Assembly (NCBI GenBank): GCA_964217345.1
Contig: CAXPJI010000002.1
Span: forward strand, 1-35,454
DNA length: 35,454 nt
DNA from: UBA3478 sp964217345
GTDB lineage: Bacteria > Bacteroidota > Bacteroidia > Flavobacteriales > Flavobacteriaceae
Direction of reading: 5' to 3'
The translations under genes and the position numbers were made by a program. Under the pieces are notes generated by a model. It did no database searches and was not told where the DNA came from. It worked only from the letters and a program-made list of their open reading frames with translations. Of this stretch, positions 16,184 to 23,674 are shown one piece after another. Each line of letters begins with the position of its first letter. The first letter of the stretch is position 1.

Positions 16184-17001
16184 TAATATTGTTCGTTTTC
16201 GTTCGGAAAATCTTTAGACTTAACATCTGCCACATATTTCACGAACGCCCCATTGATCTGTTCATCTAAATTTAGATACCGTCTTAAAAATCGTGGACTA
16301 AATTCAGTTGACATGCCTAACATGTCGTTAACTACTAAAACTTGACCATCAACGCTATTTCCCGCACCAATACCTATAACTGGAATTTGAAGTTGAGCAG
16401 CCACCTTCTGAGCAAGGGCTGCAGGTACTTTTTCTAAAACAATAGCGAAGCATCCGAGTCTTTCTAAAAGCAATGCATCATTAATGAGCTTTTCAGCTTC
16501 TGCATCTTCTTTGGCTCTTACGGTATAACTACCAAATTGGTAGATAGATTGAGGAGTTAAACCAAGGTGTCCCATAACCGGAATTCCTGCGCCAAGTATT
16601 CGCTTTAAAGAGTCTTTAATTTCTTCACCACCTTCAATTTTTACGGCATGAGCTCCACTTTCTTTCATAATTCGAATAGCAGATCGAAGTGCCTCTTTTG
16701 AATCGCTCTGATAGCTTCCGAACGGAATGTCAACAACAATAAGAGCTCTCGAAACACCGCGTACCACCGAGGATGCGTGATAAATCATTTGATCTAGAGT
16801 GATAGGAAGGGTGGTTTCGTGCCCTGCAAATACATTGCTAGCAGAATCTCCTACTAGAATGACGTCAACCCCAGCTTTATCAACCAATTGCGCCATTGTA
16901 AAATCATAGGAAGTAAGCATAGAGATTTTCTCTGCTTGCTGCTTCATCTCTAAAAGTGACTTTACGGTTACTCGTTTAAATGTTTTTTTGGCTGTTGACA
17001 T
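16183..17001 (-). CDS. panB: 3-methyl-2-oxobutanoate hydroxymethyltransferase (ketopantoate hydroxymethyltransferase)
   Basis: A 272-residue TIM-barrel enzyme for the first committed step of pantothenate synthesis: transfer of a hydroxymethyl group from methylene-tetrahydrofolate to 2-oxoisovalerate. Magnesium ligands D52 (VGDSASN) and D91 (VVDIPFGSY), substrate-contacting K121 and E123 (VKIEGG), and catalytic E190 (LEKVPA) are all present. The N-terminus has about 8 residues more than the E. coli enzyme, a common length in this phylum. A TACCTTTG promoter element lies 19 bases upstream. It overlaps the downstream pseudouridine synthase start by 1 base. panC and panD are not in the window. 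Confidence 0.97.
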   Translation of the reverse strand: MSTAKKTFKRVTVKSLLEMKQQAEKISMLTSYDFTMAQLVDKAGVDVILVGDSASNVFAGHETTLPITLDQMIYHASSVVRGVSRALIVVDIPFGSYQSDSKEALRSAIRIMKESGAHAVKIEGGEEIKDSLKRILGAGIPVMGHLGLTPQSIYQFGSYTVRAKEDAEAEKLINDALLLERLGCFAIVLEKVPAALAQKVAAQLQIPVIGIGAGNSVDGQVLVVNDMLGMSTEFSPRFLRRYLNLDEQINGAFVKYVADVKSKDFPNENEQY

Positions 17002-17020
17002 TTGAAAGACTAATTTTCAA

Positions 17021-17028
17021 CAAAGGTA
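17021..17028 (-). promoter_or_regulatory. Bacteroidota -7 promoter element for panB
   Basis: The minus strand reads TACCTTTG, a full TAnnTTTG match ending 19 bases before the panB ATG. On the opposite strand TTTG (16986-16989), 21 bases and TAATTTTC (17011-17018) form a weaker promoter for the NTF2-like gene, so the two divergent promoters would overlap in the 37-base gap. Confidence 0.5.
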
Positions 17029-17038
17029 AATGTAAATT

Positions 17039-17500
17039 ATGATTGCGAACTATCGACTCCTTTTACTCATTCTATTATTGTCCTTTCATCCATTAAGGGC
17101 ACAGCATCCTAGAGAGGTGATTGAGACTTTTTTTGAAGCCTTTCACCAAAAAGACACTACCTCACTTAAAGATTTTTTTACCATTGATGCGCGCTTAACG
17201 AGTGTTCAAAACTCTTTAAGTGGTGTTAAGACGAAGGAAGAGTCTGTTGAGGATTTTATCCAGGCAATAGGCTCTATACCTGATGATCTTTCTTTTGAAG
17301 AGCGTTTGCTAGGTTTTAATATTGTTGATGCTAGTGGAATGACCTTGGTTTTTACTCCTTATGAATTCTACGTTAACGGAGGGTTTTCTCATTGTGGCAC
17401 GAATGTTTTTACTCTTGTGGAAAAGGAATCTAAATGGAAAATTTTGGCTTTATACGATACTCGAAATAAGTCCTGTGAGTTTAGCAATCAGACAAATTAA
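17039..17500 (+). CDS. Small secreted NTF2-like protein
   Basis: A 153-residue protein with a signal peptide (hydrophobic 6-16, cleavage probably after LRA at 20-21) and an NTF2/SnoaL-like cone domain: VIETFFEAFHQKDTTSLKDFF at the start, strand-rich middle, and a closing KWKILALYDTRN. Such domains often bind small ligands or have no enzymatic role; function is unknown. It is divergent from panB and converges on the serine dehydratase gene, whose stop codon lies inside this gene (20-base overlap). The last residues KSCEFSNQTN are encoded within the overlap. Confidence 0.8.
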   Translation: MIANYRLLLLILLLSFHPLRAQHPREVIETFFEAFHQKDTTSLKDFFTIDARLTSVQNSLSGVKTKEESVEDFIQAIGSIPDDLSFEERLLGFNIVDASGMTLVFTPYEFYVNGGFSHCGTNVFTLVEKESKWKILALYDTRNKSCEFSNQTN

Positions 17501-18902
17501 CTCGTATTGCCAAACCTCCTTCAGAGGTCTCTTTATACTTAGTAGACATGTCTTTAGCGGTATCCCACATGGTATCTATGATTTGGTCTAGGCTAATTTT
17601 AGAATCTCCTGATTTTCTTCCCAATGCTAATTGAGCGGCATTAATTGCTTTTACAGCTCCCATTGAATTTCTTTCTATGCAAGGAATTTGAACTAATCCT
17701 CCGATCGGATCACAGGTGAGGCCTAAGTGGTGTTCCATAGCTATTTCTGCAGCGCTAATTGCTTGATCAGGTGTGCCTCCTAAAAGTTCAGTAAGTGCCG
17801 CTGCTGCCATTGCCGAGGAAACACCAATCTCTGCTTGACAACCACCCATCGCAGCTGAAAGTGTTGCATTTTTTTTAAATAGGCTTCCAATTTCTGCAGC
17901 AACCGCTAGAAACCGTTCGATTTCTTCCGCACCACCGTCGTGATTCTCAATGACTAGGTAATACATAAGCACTGCTGGTATGACTCCGGCACTACCATTA
18001 GTTGGAGCGGTGACTACTCGTCCCATCGCTGCATTTACTTCATTTACAGCGATGGCAAAACAACTTACCCATTGTAGAATTTGTCTAAATCGAACCCTGG
18101 AGTTTTTAATCACTTCAATCCACTCTTCTGGTGTTGAATAGTTGTAGTTTTCAATGAGTTCCTTATTCATTTTAGCAGCTCGCCTTGCAACCTTTAACCC
18201 CCCAGGGAGTTCGCCTGTAGTGTGGCAACCTTCATACATGGCTTCGAGCATAACTTGCCAGATCTCACTGAATCGATTCTTAGTATAAGACACACCGTAC
18301 CTCTCGAACTCGTTCTCTAAAACGAGATCGCTAATTTTCTTTTGATTTTTCGAGCAATGATCTAATAAATCTTTACCGCTGTTTGAAGGGTACCGGTAAC
18401 GATAATCAGGTTCTTTTTCATTTTCAAAGGCTTGCTTGCTCACCACAAAGCCTCCACCTACCGAAAAATAAGTCGCATGAATACTCTCATTATTGGCTAG
18501 CAGTGCTTTTATGATCATACCATTTGCGTGTTCTTCAAGAGCCTTTCGATGAAAGACAATCTGCTTCTGTGGATCAAATGAAAGTTTAGATTTTCCAAAT
18601 AAATCAAGTTGTTTTTCTTCGGTTACCTGATCTAAAATTTCACGAAGGTTTAGGGTCGCATCCTTTTCATAATCTGCGCCACTTAAACCCAAGATCAGTG
18701 CTTTGTCGGTGGCGTGACCTTTACCGGTAAGGGATAAAGAACCATATAGATGAATTTCAATAGATAGAATGTCTGTAATTGCAATACTCTTGCGCTCTAA
18801 TTCTTTTTTAAAGAGTTGACAAGCTCTCCAAGGGCCAAGGGTGTGAGAGCTAGATGGGCCTATGCCAATACTTAACATTTCAAACGAGCTAATCGCACTC
18901 AT
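17481..18902 (-). CDS. sdaA: L-serine ammonia-lyase (iron-sulfur type, single chain)
   Basis: A 473-residue serine dehydratase that makes pyruvate and ammonia from L-serine. It is the one-chain form with the beta domain first (FEMLSIGIGPSSSHTLGPWRA) and the alpha domain after it (TAPTNGSAGVIPAVLMYY). The three cysteines that hold the [4Fe-4S] cluster are C355 (GGCQAEIG), C397 (CDPIGG) and C408 (IPCIERN). I prefer the ATG at 18902 over the one at 18909-18911, since homologues start shortly before the FEML motif. A TAACTTTA element 17 bases upstream could be its promoter. It is divergent from dnaK, and the inverted repeat in that gap lies near its own -33 region too. Confidence 0.95.
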   Translation of the reverse strand: MSAISSFEMLSIGIGPSSSHTLGPWRACQLFKKELERKSIAITDILSIEIHLYGSLSLTGKGHATDKALILGLSGADYEKDATLNLREILDQVTEEKQLDLFGKSKLSFDPQKQIVFHRKALEEHANGMIIKALLANNESIHATYFSVGGGFVVSKQAFENEKEPDYRYRYPSNSGKDLLDHCSKNQKKISDLVLENEFERYGVSYTKNRFSEIWQVMLEAMYEGCHTTGELPGGLKVARRAAKMNKELIENYNYSTPEEWIEVIKNSRVRFRQILQWVSCFAIAVNEVNAAMGRVVTAPTNGSAGVIPAVLMYYLVIENHDGGAEEIERFLAVAAEIGSLFKKNATLSAAMGGCQAEIGVSSAMAAAALTELLGGTPDQAISAAEIAMEHHLGLTCDPIGGLVQIPCIERNSMGAVKAINAAQLALGRKSGDSKISLDQIIDTMWDTAKDMSTKYKETSEGGLAIRVNLSDC

Positions 18903-18936
18903 ATCGGTCAATTTGTGCTTAAAGTTAACTCAATTT

Positions 18937-18978
18937 CTGACAGCTTGTCAGTCTTTTATTGATGGCATAAATCTTGAC
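18937..18978 (+). promoter_or_regulatory. dnaK upstream region: perfect inverted repeat and sigma-54-like element
   Basis: CTGACA-GCT-TGTCAG (18937-18951) is a perfect 6-base inverted repeat with a 3-base centre. Eleven bases on, TGGCATAAATCTTGAC (18963-18978) places GG and GA ten bases apart, as the -24/-12 boxes of a sigma-54 promoter would be, with TTGA for the consensus TTGC. Transcription from it would leave a leader of about 20 bases before the dnaK ATG. No TAnnTTTG element lies in this gap in the dnaK direction. The same two elements occur upstream of clpB. Regulator and sigma factor are inferred, not known. Confidence 0.5.
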
Positions 18979-19011
18979 TTACTGAGGGCAAAAACGAAAC
19001 TATTTTCAGTT

Positions 19012-20919
19012 ATGAGTAAAATTATAGGTATTGACCTCGGAACCACCAACTCTTGCGTTTCTGTAATGGAAGGGAATGACCCAGTGGTTATTCCAAACGC
19101 AGAAGGTAAAAGAACCACTCCATCGATGATTGCTTTCGTAGAAGGAGGCGAAATCAAAGTAGGAGACCCTGCAAAAAGACAAGCAGTTACGAATCCTCAC
19201 AAAACGATTTATTCAATTAAGCGTTTTATGGGTAATAAATACTCTGAATCATCAAAAGAGACAGAACGTGTTCCCTATAAAGTAGTTAAAGGTGATAACG
19301 ATACTCCACGTGTCGAGATCGATGATCGCCTATATACTCCACAAGAATTATCTGCAATGATTCTTCAAAAGATGAAGAAAACTGCCGAGGATTATTTAGG
19401 ACAAACGGTTTCAAGAGCAGTAATTACAGTACCTGCTTACTTTAATGATGCTCAGCGTCAGGCAACTAAAGAAGCTGGGGAAATTGCTGGATTAACTGTT
19501 GAGCGAATCATCAACGAGCCAACAGCTGCTTCATTAGCCTATGGGTTAGATAAAAAAGACAGTGATCAAAAAATCGTTGTATTTGACTTTGGGGGAGGAA
19601 CGCACGATGTTTCTATTCTTGAGTTAGGTGACGGAGTATTTGAAGTTCTTGCAACAGATGGTGATACTCACCTAGGAGGAGACGACGTTGATCAAACGAT
19701 TATTGACTGGTTAGCTGCTGAGTTTGAATCTGAGGAAGGTATTGACCTTCGTAAAGATGCCATGGCTCTACAGCGTTTAAGAGAGGCTGCCGAGAAAGCG
19801 AAAATTGAACTTTCATCTTCAGCATCTACAGAGATCAACCTGCCTTACGTGACAGCTACAGCTTCAGGTCCAAAGCACTTGGTGCGTTCACTTAGTCGCT
19901 CTAAGTTCGAGCAGTTGATTGCTGACCTAGTCGCTCGTACTATTAAGCCATGTGAATTAGCGCTTAAATCTGCTGGTCTATCGAAGAGTGATATTGATGA
20001 GATTATCTTGGTGGGTGGATCAACTCGTATCCCTGCAGTTCAAGAAGCTGTTGAAAAATTCTTTGGTAAAGCTCCATCAAAAGGGGTAAATCCAGACGAA
20101 GTAGTAGCTGTTGGTGCTGCGATTCAAGGAGGAGTTCTCACTGGAGATGTTAAGGATGTACTTCTATTAGACGTGACACCACTTTCGTTAGGTATTGAAA
20201 CTATGGGAGGTGTTGCTACTAGACTAATAGAATCAAACACTACGATTCCAACCAAAAAATCACAAGTGTTCTCTACTGCGGCAGATAACCAACCTTCTGT
20301 AGAGATTCATGTGATTCAAGGAGAGCGTCCAATGGCAGCAGATAATAAAACTATCGGACGTTTCCATCTCGATGGTATTCCACCTGCACCTCGTGGCACG
20401 CCTCAAATTGAAGTGACTTTTGATATTGATGCCAATGGTATTATCAAAGTATCGGCTACGGATAAGGCAACAGGTAAGTCTCAGGATATTCGTATCGAAG
20501 CCTCTTCTGGATTAACACAAGAAGAAATTGACCGAATGAAAGCTGAAGCTGAAGCAAATGCAGAGGCGGATAAGAAAGCAAAAGAGTCAGCTGAAACGTT
20601 AAATGAGGCCGATCAAATGATCTTTCAAACAGAGAAACAATTATCTGAATTTGGAGAAAAATTATCTGAGGATAAGAAGAAACCCATTCAAGATGCTTTA
20701 GATGAACTAAAGAAAGCTTTTGAAACTAAAGAGTTAGAAGCAATAAAGCCTGCTCTAGACAAGATCAATGAGGCATGGAAAAATGCTTCTGAAGAAATGT
20801 ATAAAGCACAGGCAGAATCGGGTGGAGCTCAGGCAGGACCAGACGCTAATGCTAATACTTCTTCGGGAGATTCAAATGCCGATTCGGTAGAAGATGTTGA
20901 TTTCGAAGAAGTGAAGTAA
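19012..20919 (+). CDS. dnaK: Chaperone protein DnaK (HSP70)
   Basis: A 635-residue HSP70. The N-terminal ATPase domain starts IGIDLGTTNSCVSVMEG and holds VFDFGGGTHDVSILE and ILVGGSTRIPAVQ; the linker VLLLDVTPLSLGIE leads into the substrate-binding domain, followed by the helical lid and a flexible tail ending DVDFEEVK. In the phosphate-binding loop the usual GGGTFDVS has a histidine (GGGTHDVS). It binds unfolded segments in the cytoplasm with DnaJ and GrpE, neither of which is in the window, and works with ClpB encoded at 3942-6497. The start is the ATG at 19012; an upstream in-frame start at 18862 would run back through the promoter region and into sdaA. A strong terminator follows. Confidence 0.98.
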   Translation: MSKIIGIDLGTTNSCVSVMEGNDPVVIPNAEGKRTTPSMIAFVEGGEIKVGDPAKRQAVTNPHKTIYSIKRFMGNKYSESSKETERVPYKVVKGDNDTPRVEIDDRLYTPQELSAMILQKMKKTAEDYLGQTVSRAVITVPAYFNDAQRQATKEAGEIAGLTVERIINEPTAASLAYGLDKKDSDQKIVVFDFGGGTHDVSILELGDGVFEVLATDGDTHLGGDDVDQTIIDWLAAEFESEEGIDLRKDAMALQRLREAAEKAKIELSSSASTEINLPYVTATASGPKHLVRSLSRSKFEQLIADLVARTIKPCELALKSAGLSKSDIDEIILVGGSTRIPAVQEAVEKFFGKAPSKGVNPDEVVAVGAAIQGGVLTGDVKDVLLLDVTPLSLGIETMGGVATRLIESNTTIPTKKSQVFSTAADNQPSVEIHVIQGERPMAADNKTIGRFHLDGIPPAPRGTPQIEVTFDIDANGIIKVSATDKATGKSQDIRIEASSGLTQEEIDRMKAEAEANAEADKKAKESAETLNEADQMIFQTEKQLSEFGEKLSEDKKKPIQDALDELKKAFETKELEAIKPALDKINEAWKNASEEMYKAQAESGGAQAGPDANANTSSGDSNADSVEDVDFEEVK

Positions 20920-20941
20920 TTCACCGATTTGAAAAATTGAT

Positions 20942-20976
20942 AAAAAGGCTGCGAATTTTATTCGCGGCCTTTTCTT
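20942..20976 (+). terminator. Rho-independent terminator of dnaK
   Basis: GGCTGCGAA (20947-20955), loop TTTTA, TTCGCGGCC (20961-20969), with one G-U pair, then TTTTCTTTT. It starts 22 bases after the dnaK stop. Confidence 0.9.
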
Positions 20977-20993
20977 TTAAAAGAAAATCATAT

Positions 20994-21001
20994 TATATTT
21001 G
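20994..21001 (+). promoter_or_regulatory. Promoter element of tRNA-Ser
   Basis: TATATTTG, a full match to TAnnTTTG, ends 10 bases before the first base of the tRNA. A -33 TTG is not visible; the upstream DNA is the T-tract of the dnaK terminator. Confidence 0.65.
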
Positions 21002-21011
21002 CCACCCATTA

Positions 21012-21099
<88 letters not shown>

Positions 21100-21106
21100 G
21101 GATATG

Positions 21107-21136
21107 AAACCCGCAGCAAACGCTGTGGGTTTTTTT
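21107..21136 (+). terminator. Rho-independent terminator of tRNA-Ser
   Basis: AAACCCGCAGC (21107-21117), loop AAAC, GCTGTGGGTTT (21122-21132) with one G-U pair, then a T-tract. It lies 8 bases after the tRNA and 25 bases before the next start codon. Confidence 0.9.
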
Positions 21137-21160
21137 ATTTTAACAGCATTAAACTTTCAG

Positions 21161-21898
21161 ATGAAAAAAATATTCACCCTTTTATTTTTGTTAAGCATAT
21201 CGTGGGGATTTGCACAAAACATTCTTGATACTTCAGCGTTTGCTCATAAACTCGATAGTATTTGGTATCTCGAATCGAAACTTAGCTTGAATTACTATGA
21301 AGGCAACCAGAGTTTATTTGTAGGAGCTACAGATATCGTGGCAGGGCATAGTTTAGGGGATTCTTCTGCAATTTGGTTTATTGGCGGATTCAACACAGTT
21401 AGCTCAGAAGGAACATCCATTCGTTCATCAACCTATGGTCATTTGCGATACAATAGGACGATTTCGAAAAGAGCAACCTTGAACACCTATTTTCAGTTTC
21501 AGTCTAATAATGTTTTAGATCTTCAGGCTAGGTATCTAATAGGAGCGAATGCTACTTTAGATGCTAAGGACACCAAAGATTTCTTATCCATTGGTATTTT
21601 TTACGAGCGAGAGGAATTTTCGATCGACCCTTCGACAACTATTTTTCGTGGTAATGTAATGGGATCACTACAGCTTGCAGATAGGCAACTTAAGAGTGCA
21701 CTAGTACTCTACTATCAACCTAGCCTTCAGTCAATGAGCGACTTTAGGGTATTAGCAAATTTAAATTCTAAGGTACCTGTATCAGATAGAATGTCTGTAG
21801 GATTAGATATCGCAACACGATTTGATAATCTACCTAACACCGATTTGAAGTCATTTGACTTAAATACCTTATTCACACTTTCCTACAAGATCAAATAA
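21161..21898 (+). CDS. DUF481-like putative outer-membrane beta-barrel protein
   Basis: A 245-residue protein with a signal peptide (MKKIFTLLFLLSISWGFAQ, cleavage near 18) and repeated amphipathic beta-strand pattern, as in the DUF481/YdiY-like group: SLNYYEGNQSLFVGATDIVAGHS, YGHLRYNRTISKRATLNTYFQ and a final aromatic-containing strand TLFTLSYKIK with a terminal charged residue. It is probably an outer-membrane barrel of about ten or more strands; no activity is known. I use the ATG at 21161: the in-frame ATG at 21104 would begin inside the tRNA terminator hairpin and precede the signal peptide by 19 residues. It stands alone between a terminator and a convergent gene. Confidence 0.75.
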   Translation: MKKIFTLLFLLSISWGFAQNILDTSAFAHKLDSIWYLESKLSLNYYEGNQSLFVGATDIVAGHSLGDSSAIWFIGGFNTVSSEGTSIRSSTYGHLRYNRTISKRATLNTYFQFQSNNVLDLQARYLIGANATLDAKDTKDFLSIGIFYEREEFSIDPSTTIFRGNVMGSLQLADRQLKSALVLYYQPSLQSMSDFRVLANLNSKVPVSDRMSVGLDIATRFDNLPNTDLKSFDLNTLFTLSYKIK

Positions 21899-21900
21899 AA

Positions 21901-21928
21901 AAGGCTAAGAATTTTCATTCCTAGCCTT
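21901..21928 (-). terminator. Terminator hairpin between the DUF481-like and TIM-barrel lipoprotein genes
   Basis: AAGGCTA (21901-21907) pairs with TAGCCTT (21922-21928), extended by GAAT/ATTC across one mismatch. On the minus strand the hairpin is followed by TTTTTTATTTG, a good terminator for the lipoprotein gene that stops at 21951. On the plus strand no T-tract follows, so it may end plus transcripts less well. Confidence 0.8.
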
Positions 21929-21950
21929 AAATAAGGTTTAACAACTTTGT

Positions 21951-22823
21951 TTAGTTGACTATAGCCTGAAGCCCTTTTTGAGAGTCAACAATGGCATCTA
22001 GAGGAGATTGATCTCCTGTGTTGTCTTGTTCTGCTAGATAGTATTCCATACCCGCATGACCTGCATGCTTAAAGATTGCTTTAAAATCAATCTCGCCTTT
22101 TCCAACAGGTGCCATATTCCCATCTGCGTCTCTATCTTTTACGTGAAAAGCTTTGAAACGTCCAGGATATTTTCCGAAATATTCAATAGGATCAGCCCCT
22201 GCAACTGTTGCCCAGAATAAATCGATTTGAAAGTTTACGTGTTCAGGGTTAGTTTCTGATAAAATACGATCAACCATAGTAACTCCATCCTCATCTGCTT
22301 TAAATTCAAAGTCGTGATTGTGATAAAGTAATTGGATGCCGGCGTTGCTAGCTTTTTCTCCTACCACTGATAAAAATTCAATCAGCGTCTCAGTGGTACC
22401 ATTCATTCCCATGGTACGAGTCTCAAAATCATAAGTAAACATTCCCATTGGAGGTACAGGAACAACAATGTATTCGAAGCCTGCCTCAATGGCATCTGCA
22501 ATTTGTTGATCTGCATTCTCGTAACTGATTGACCCTTGGTGTGAGCTTTTAGGTTCTAATCTTAATTCGTTCAAATAATTTTTGAATTCTGTAGGAGACA
22601 TACCGTAATAGGTGCCATTATCGTATCCTGCGGCTTCAATATATTGATACCCTGCATCAGCAACCGCTTTTAGTGTACCTTTAGGGTCCTTGCTCATCTC
22701 ATCGCGCACAGTGTATAGGGCAAGACCACCTACACCACTTTCTGTACTTTCCATTTTCTTTTCAGTTTTAGGGCCACAGCTAGCTAATAACAACAAGCCT
22801 AATAAGGCATAAACTAGTTTCAT
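21951..22823 (-). CDS. Exported lipoprotein with sugar phosphate isomerase/epimerase-type TIM barrel
   Basis: A 290-residue protein with a lipoprotein signal (hydrophobic 4-13, lipobox LAS-C16) and a xylose isomerase-like (AP endonuclease 2 family) TIM barrel. Likely metal ligands are in YHNHDFEFK, QIDLFW, FKAFHVKD and AEQD. Family members isomerise or epimerise sugars or are dehydrated-inositol enzymes; the substrate is unknown. Being lipid-anchored outside the cytoplasm suggests it works on imported or surface-bound sugars, which is common for this group in Bacteroidota. I used ATG 22823, which gives a clean signal; the upstream in-frame ATG at 22874 adds 17 residues before it. It is followed by a strong terminator and is divergent from the TSUP gene. 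Confidence 0.85.
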   Translation of the reverse strand: MKLVYALLGLLLLASCGPKTEKKMESTESGVGGLALYTVRDEMSKDPKGTLKAVADAGYQYIEAAGYDNGTYYGMSPTEFKNYLNELRLEPKSSHQGSISYENADQQIADAIEAGFEYIVVPVPPMGMFTYDFETRTMGMNGTTETLIEFLSVVGEKASNAGIQLLYHNHDFEFKADEDGVTMVDRILSETNPEHVNFQIDLFWATVAGADPIEYFGKYPGRFKAFHVKDRDADGNMAPVGKGEIDFKAIFKHAGHAGMEYYLAEQDNTGDQSPLDAIVDSQKGLQAIVN

Positions 22824-22883
22824 CTTGGTTAAGGTTAAATTTCGATTCAAGATAGAAATTAAATATTCATACAATGAAATAGG

Positions 22884-22916
22884 TTTGTTAAAATATTGAG
22901 TATGGCGGTATCTTTG
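22884..22916 (+). promoter_or_regulatory. Promoter of the TSUP permease gene (consensus match)
   Basis: TTTG (22884-22887), a 21-base spacer and TATCTTTG (22909-22916) match the Bacteroidota promoter consensus in every specified position. The coding ATG is only 5 bases further, so the transcript should have almost no leader. Confidence 0.75.
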
Positions 22917-22921
22917 CTGCC

Positions 22922-23674
22922 ATGGAAGAACAGCTCATTTGGATATTAATGGTAGTCGTTGGTTTTATAGCAGGCTTCATTAATACCATTGCTGGAGGAG
23001 CTTCAGTATTAACCCTTCCAGCTATGATTTTAATCGGATTAGACCCGACGATTGCCAATGGAACCAATCGTTTAGGAATAGCAATATCTGCCTTTTCAGC
23101 CAGTGAGGGTTACCGGAGTAAGAAGATCAACACCTTTCCTTTTAGTATTTATCTAGGTTTATCGGCAACTATTGGCTCGGTAATAGGAGCTATGATTGCA
23201 GTAGATTTTGACAAGGGCATGTTTAACAGGGTGCTTGCTGTTATCATGATCATTATCGTTTTACTCATGATATTTAAACCTAAGATGGATGTCACCGATA
23301 TTGCCGAACAACTGAGCGGAACACGCTTATGGCTATCCATTGCAGCTTTCTTTGTGTTTGGGATTTATGGTGGATTTATTAACGCAGGAATGGGACTGAT
23401 TATGATGATCTGGTTGAACTACTTCAATAAGATGGATTTGATCAGAACTAACGCAACAAAAGTACTAGTCGCAGGTATTTATACTATTGGAGCGATTGTT
23501 GTGTTTTTAGTAAATGACTTGATTGATTGGAAAATTGGTCTTTTACTTGCCTTCGGTAATATGGTCGGAGGTTGGATCTCGGCTCGACTCTCGGTAAAAA
23601 AAGGAGAGGGGTTTGTAAAGGCCGGAATGATGATTATGGTAATTATAATGGCGATTAAGCTCTGGTTTTTTTAA
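22922..23674 (+). CDS. TSUP family (TauE/SafE-type) membrane permease
   Basis: A 250-residue integral membrane protein with seven to eight hydrophobic segments and the two-repeat layout of the TauE/SafE (UPF0721) family: FIAGFINTIAGGASVLTLPAM in the first half and YGGFINAGMGLIMMIWLNY in the second. Relatives export sulfite, sulfoacetate or other small organosulfur or organic anions; the substrate here is not known. The start ATG lies 5 bases after a consensus promoter -7 element, so it is probably translated from a leaderless message; the next in-frame ATG (22949) would cut into the first helix. It ends on a 4-base overlap with the convergent ribB. Confidence 0.92.
   Translation: MEEQLIWILMVVVGFIAGFINTIAGGASVLTLPAMILIGLDPTIANGTNRLGIAISAFSASEGYRSKKINTFPFSIYLGLSATIGSVIGAMIAVDFDKGMFNRVLAVIMIIIVLLMIFKPKMDVTDIAEQLSGTRLWLSIAAFFVFGIYGGFINAGMGLIMMIWLNYFNKMDLIRTNATKVLVAGIYTIGAIVVFLVNDLIDWKIGLLLAFGNMVGGWISARLSVKKGEGFVKAGMMIMVIIMAIKLWFF

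Noticed and set aside
18862..19011. Extended dnaK N-terminus from 18862
   Set aside because: It would overlap sdaA and run through the palindrome and promoter element; HSP70 starts at MSKIIGIDLGTTNS (19012).
21104..21160. Start of the DUF481-like gene at 21104
   Set aside because: The ATG lies in the tRNA terminator hairpin region and precedes a good signal peptide by 19 residues.
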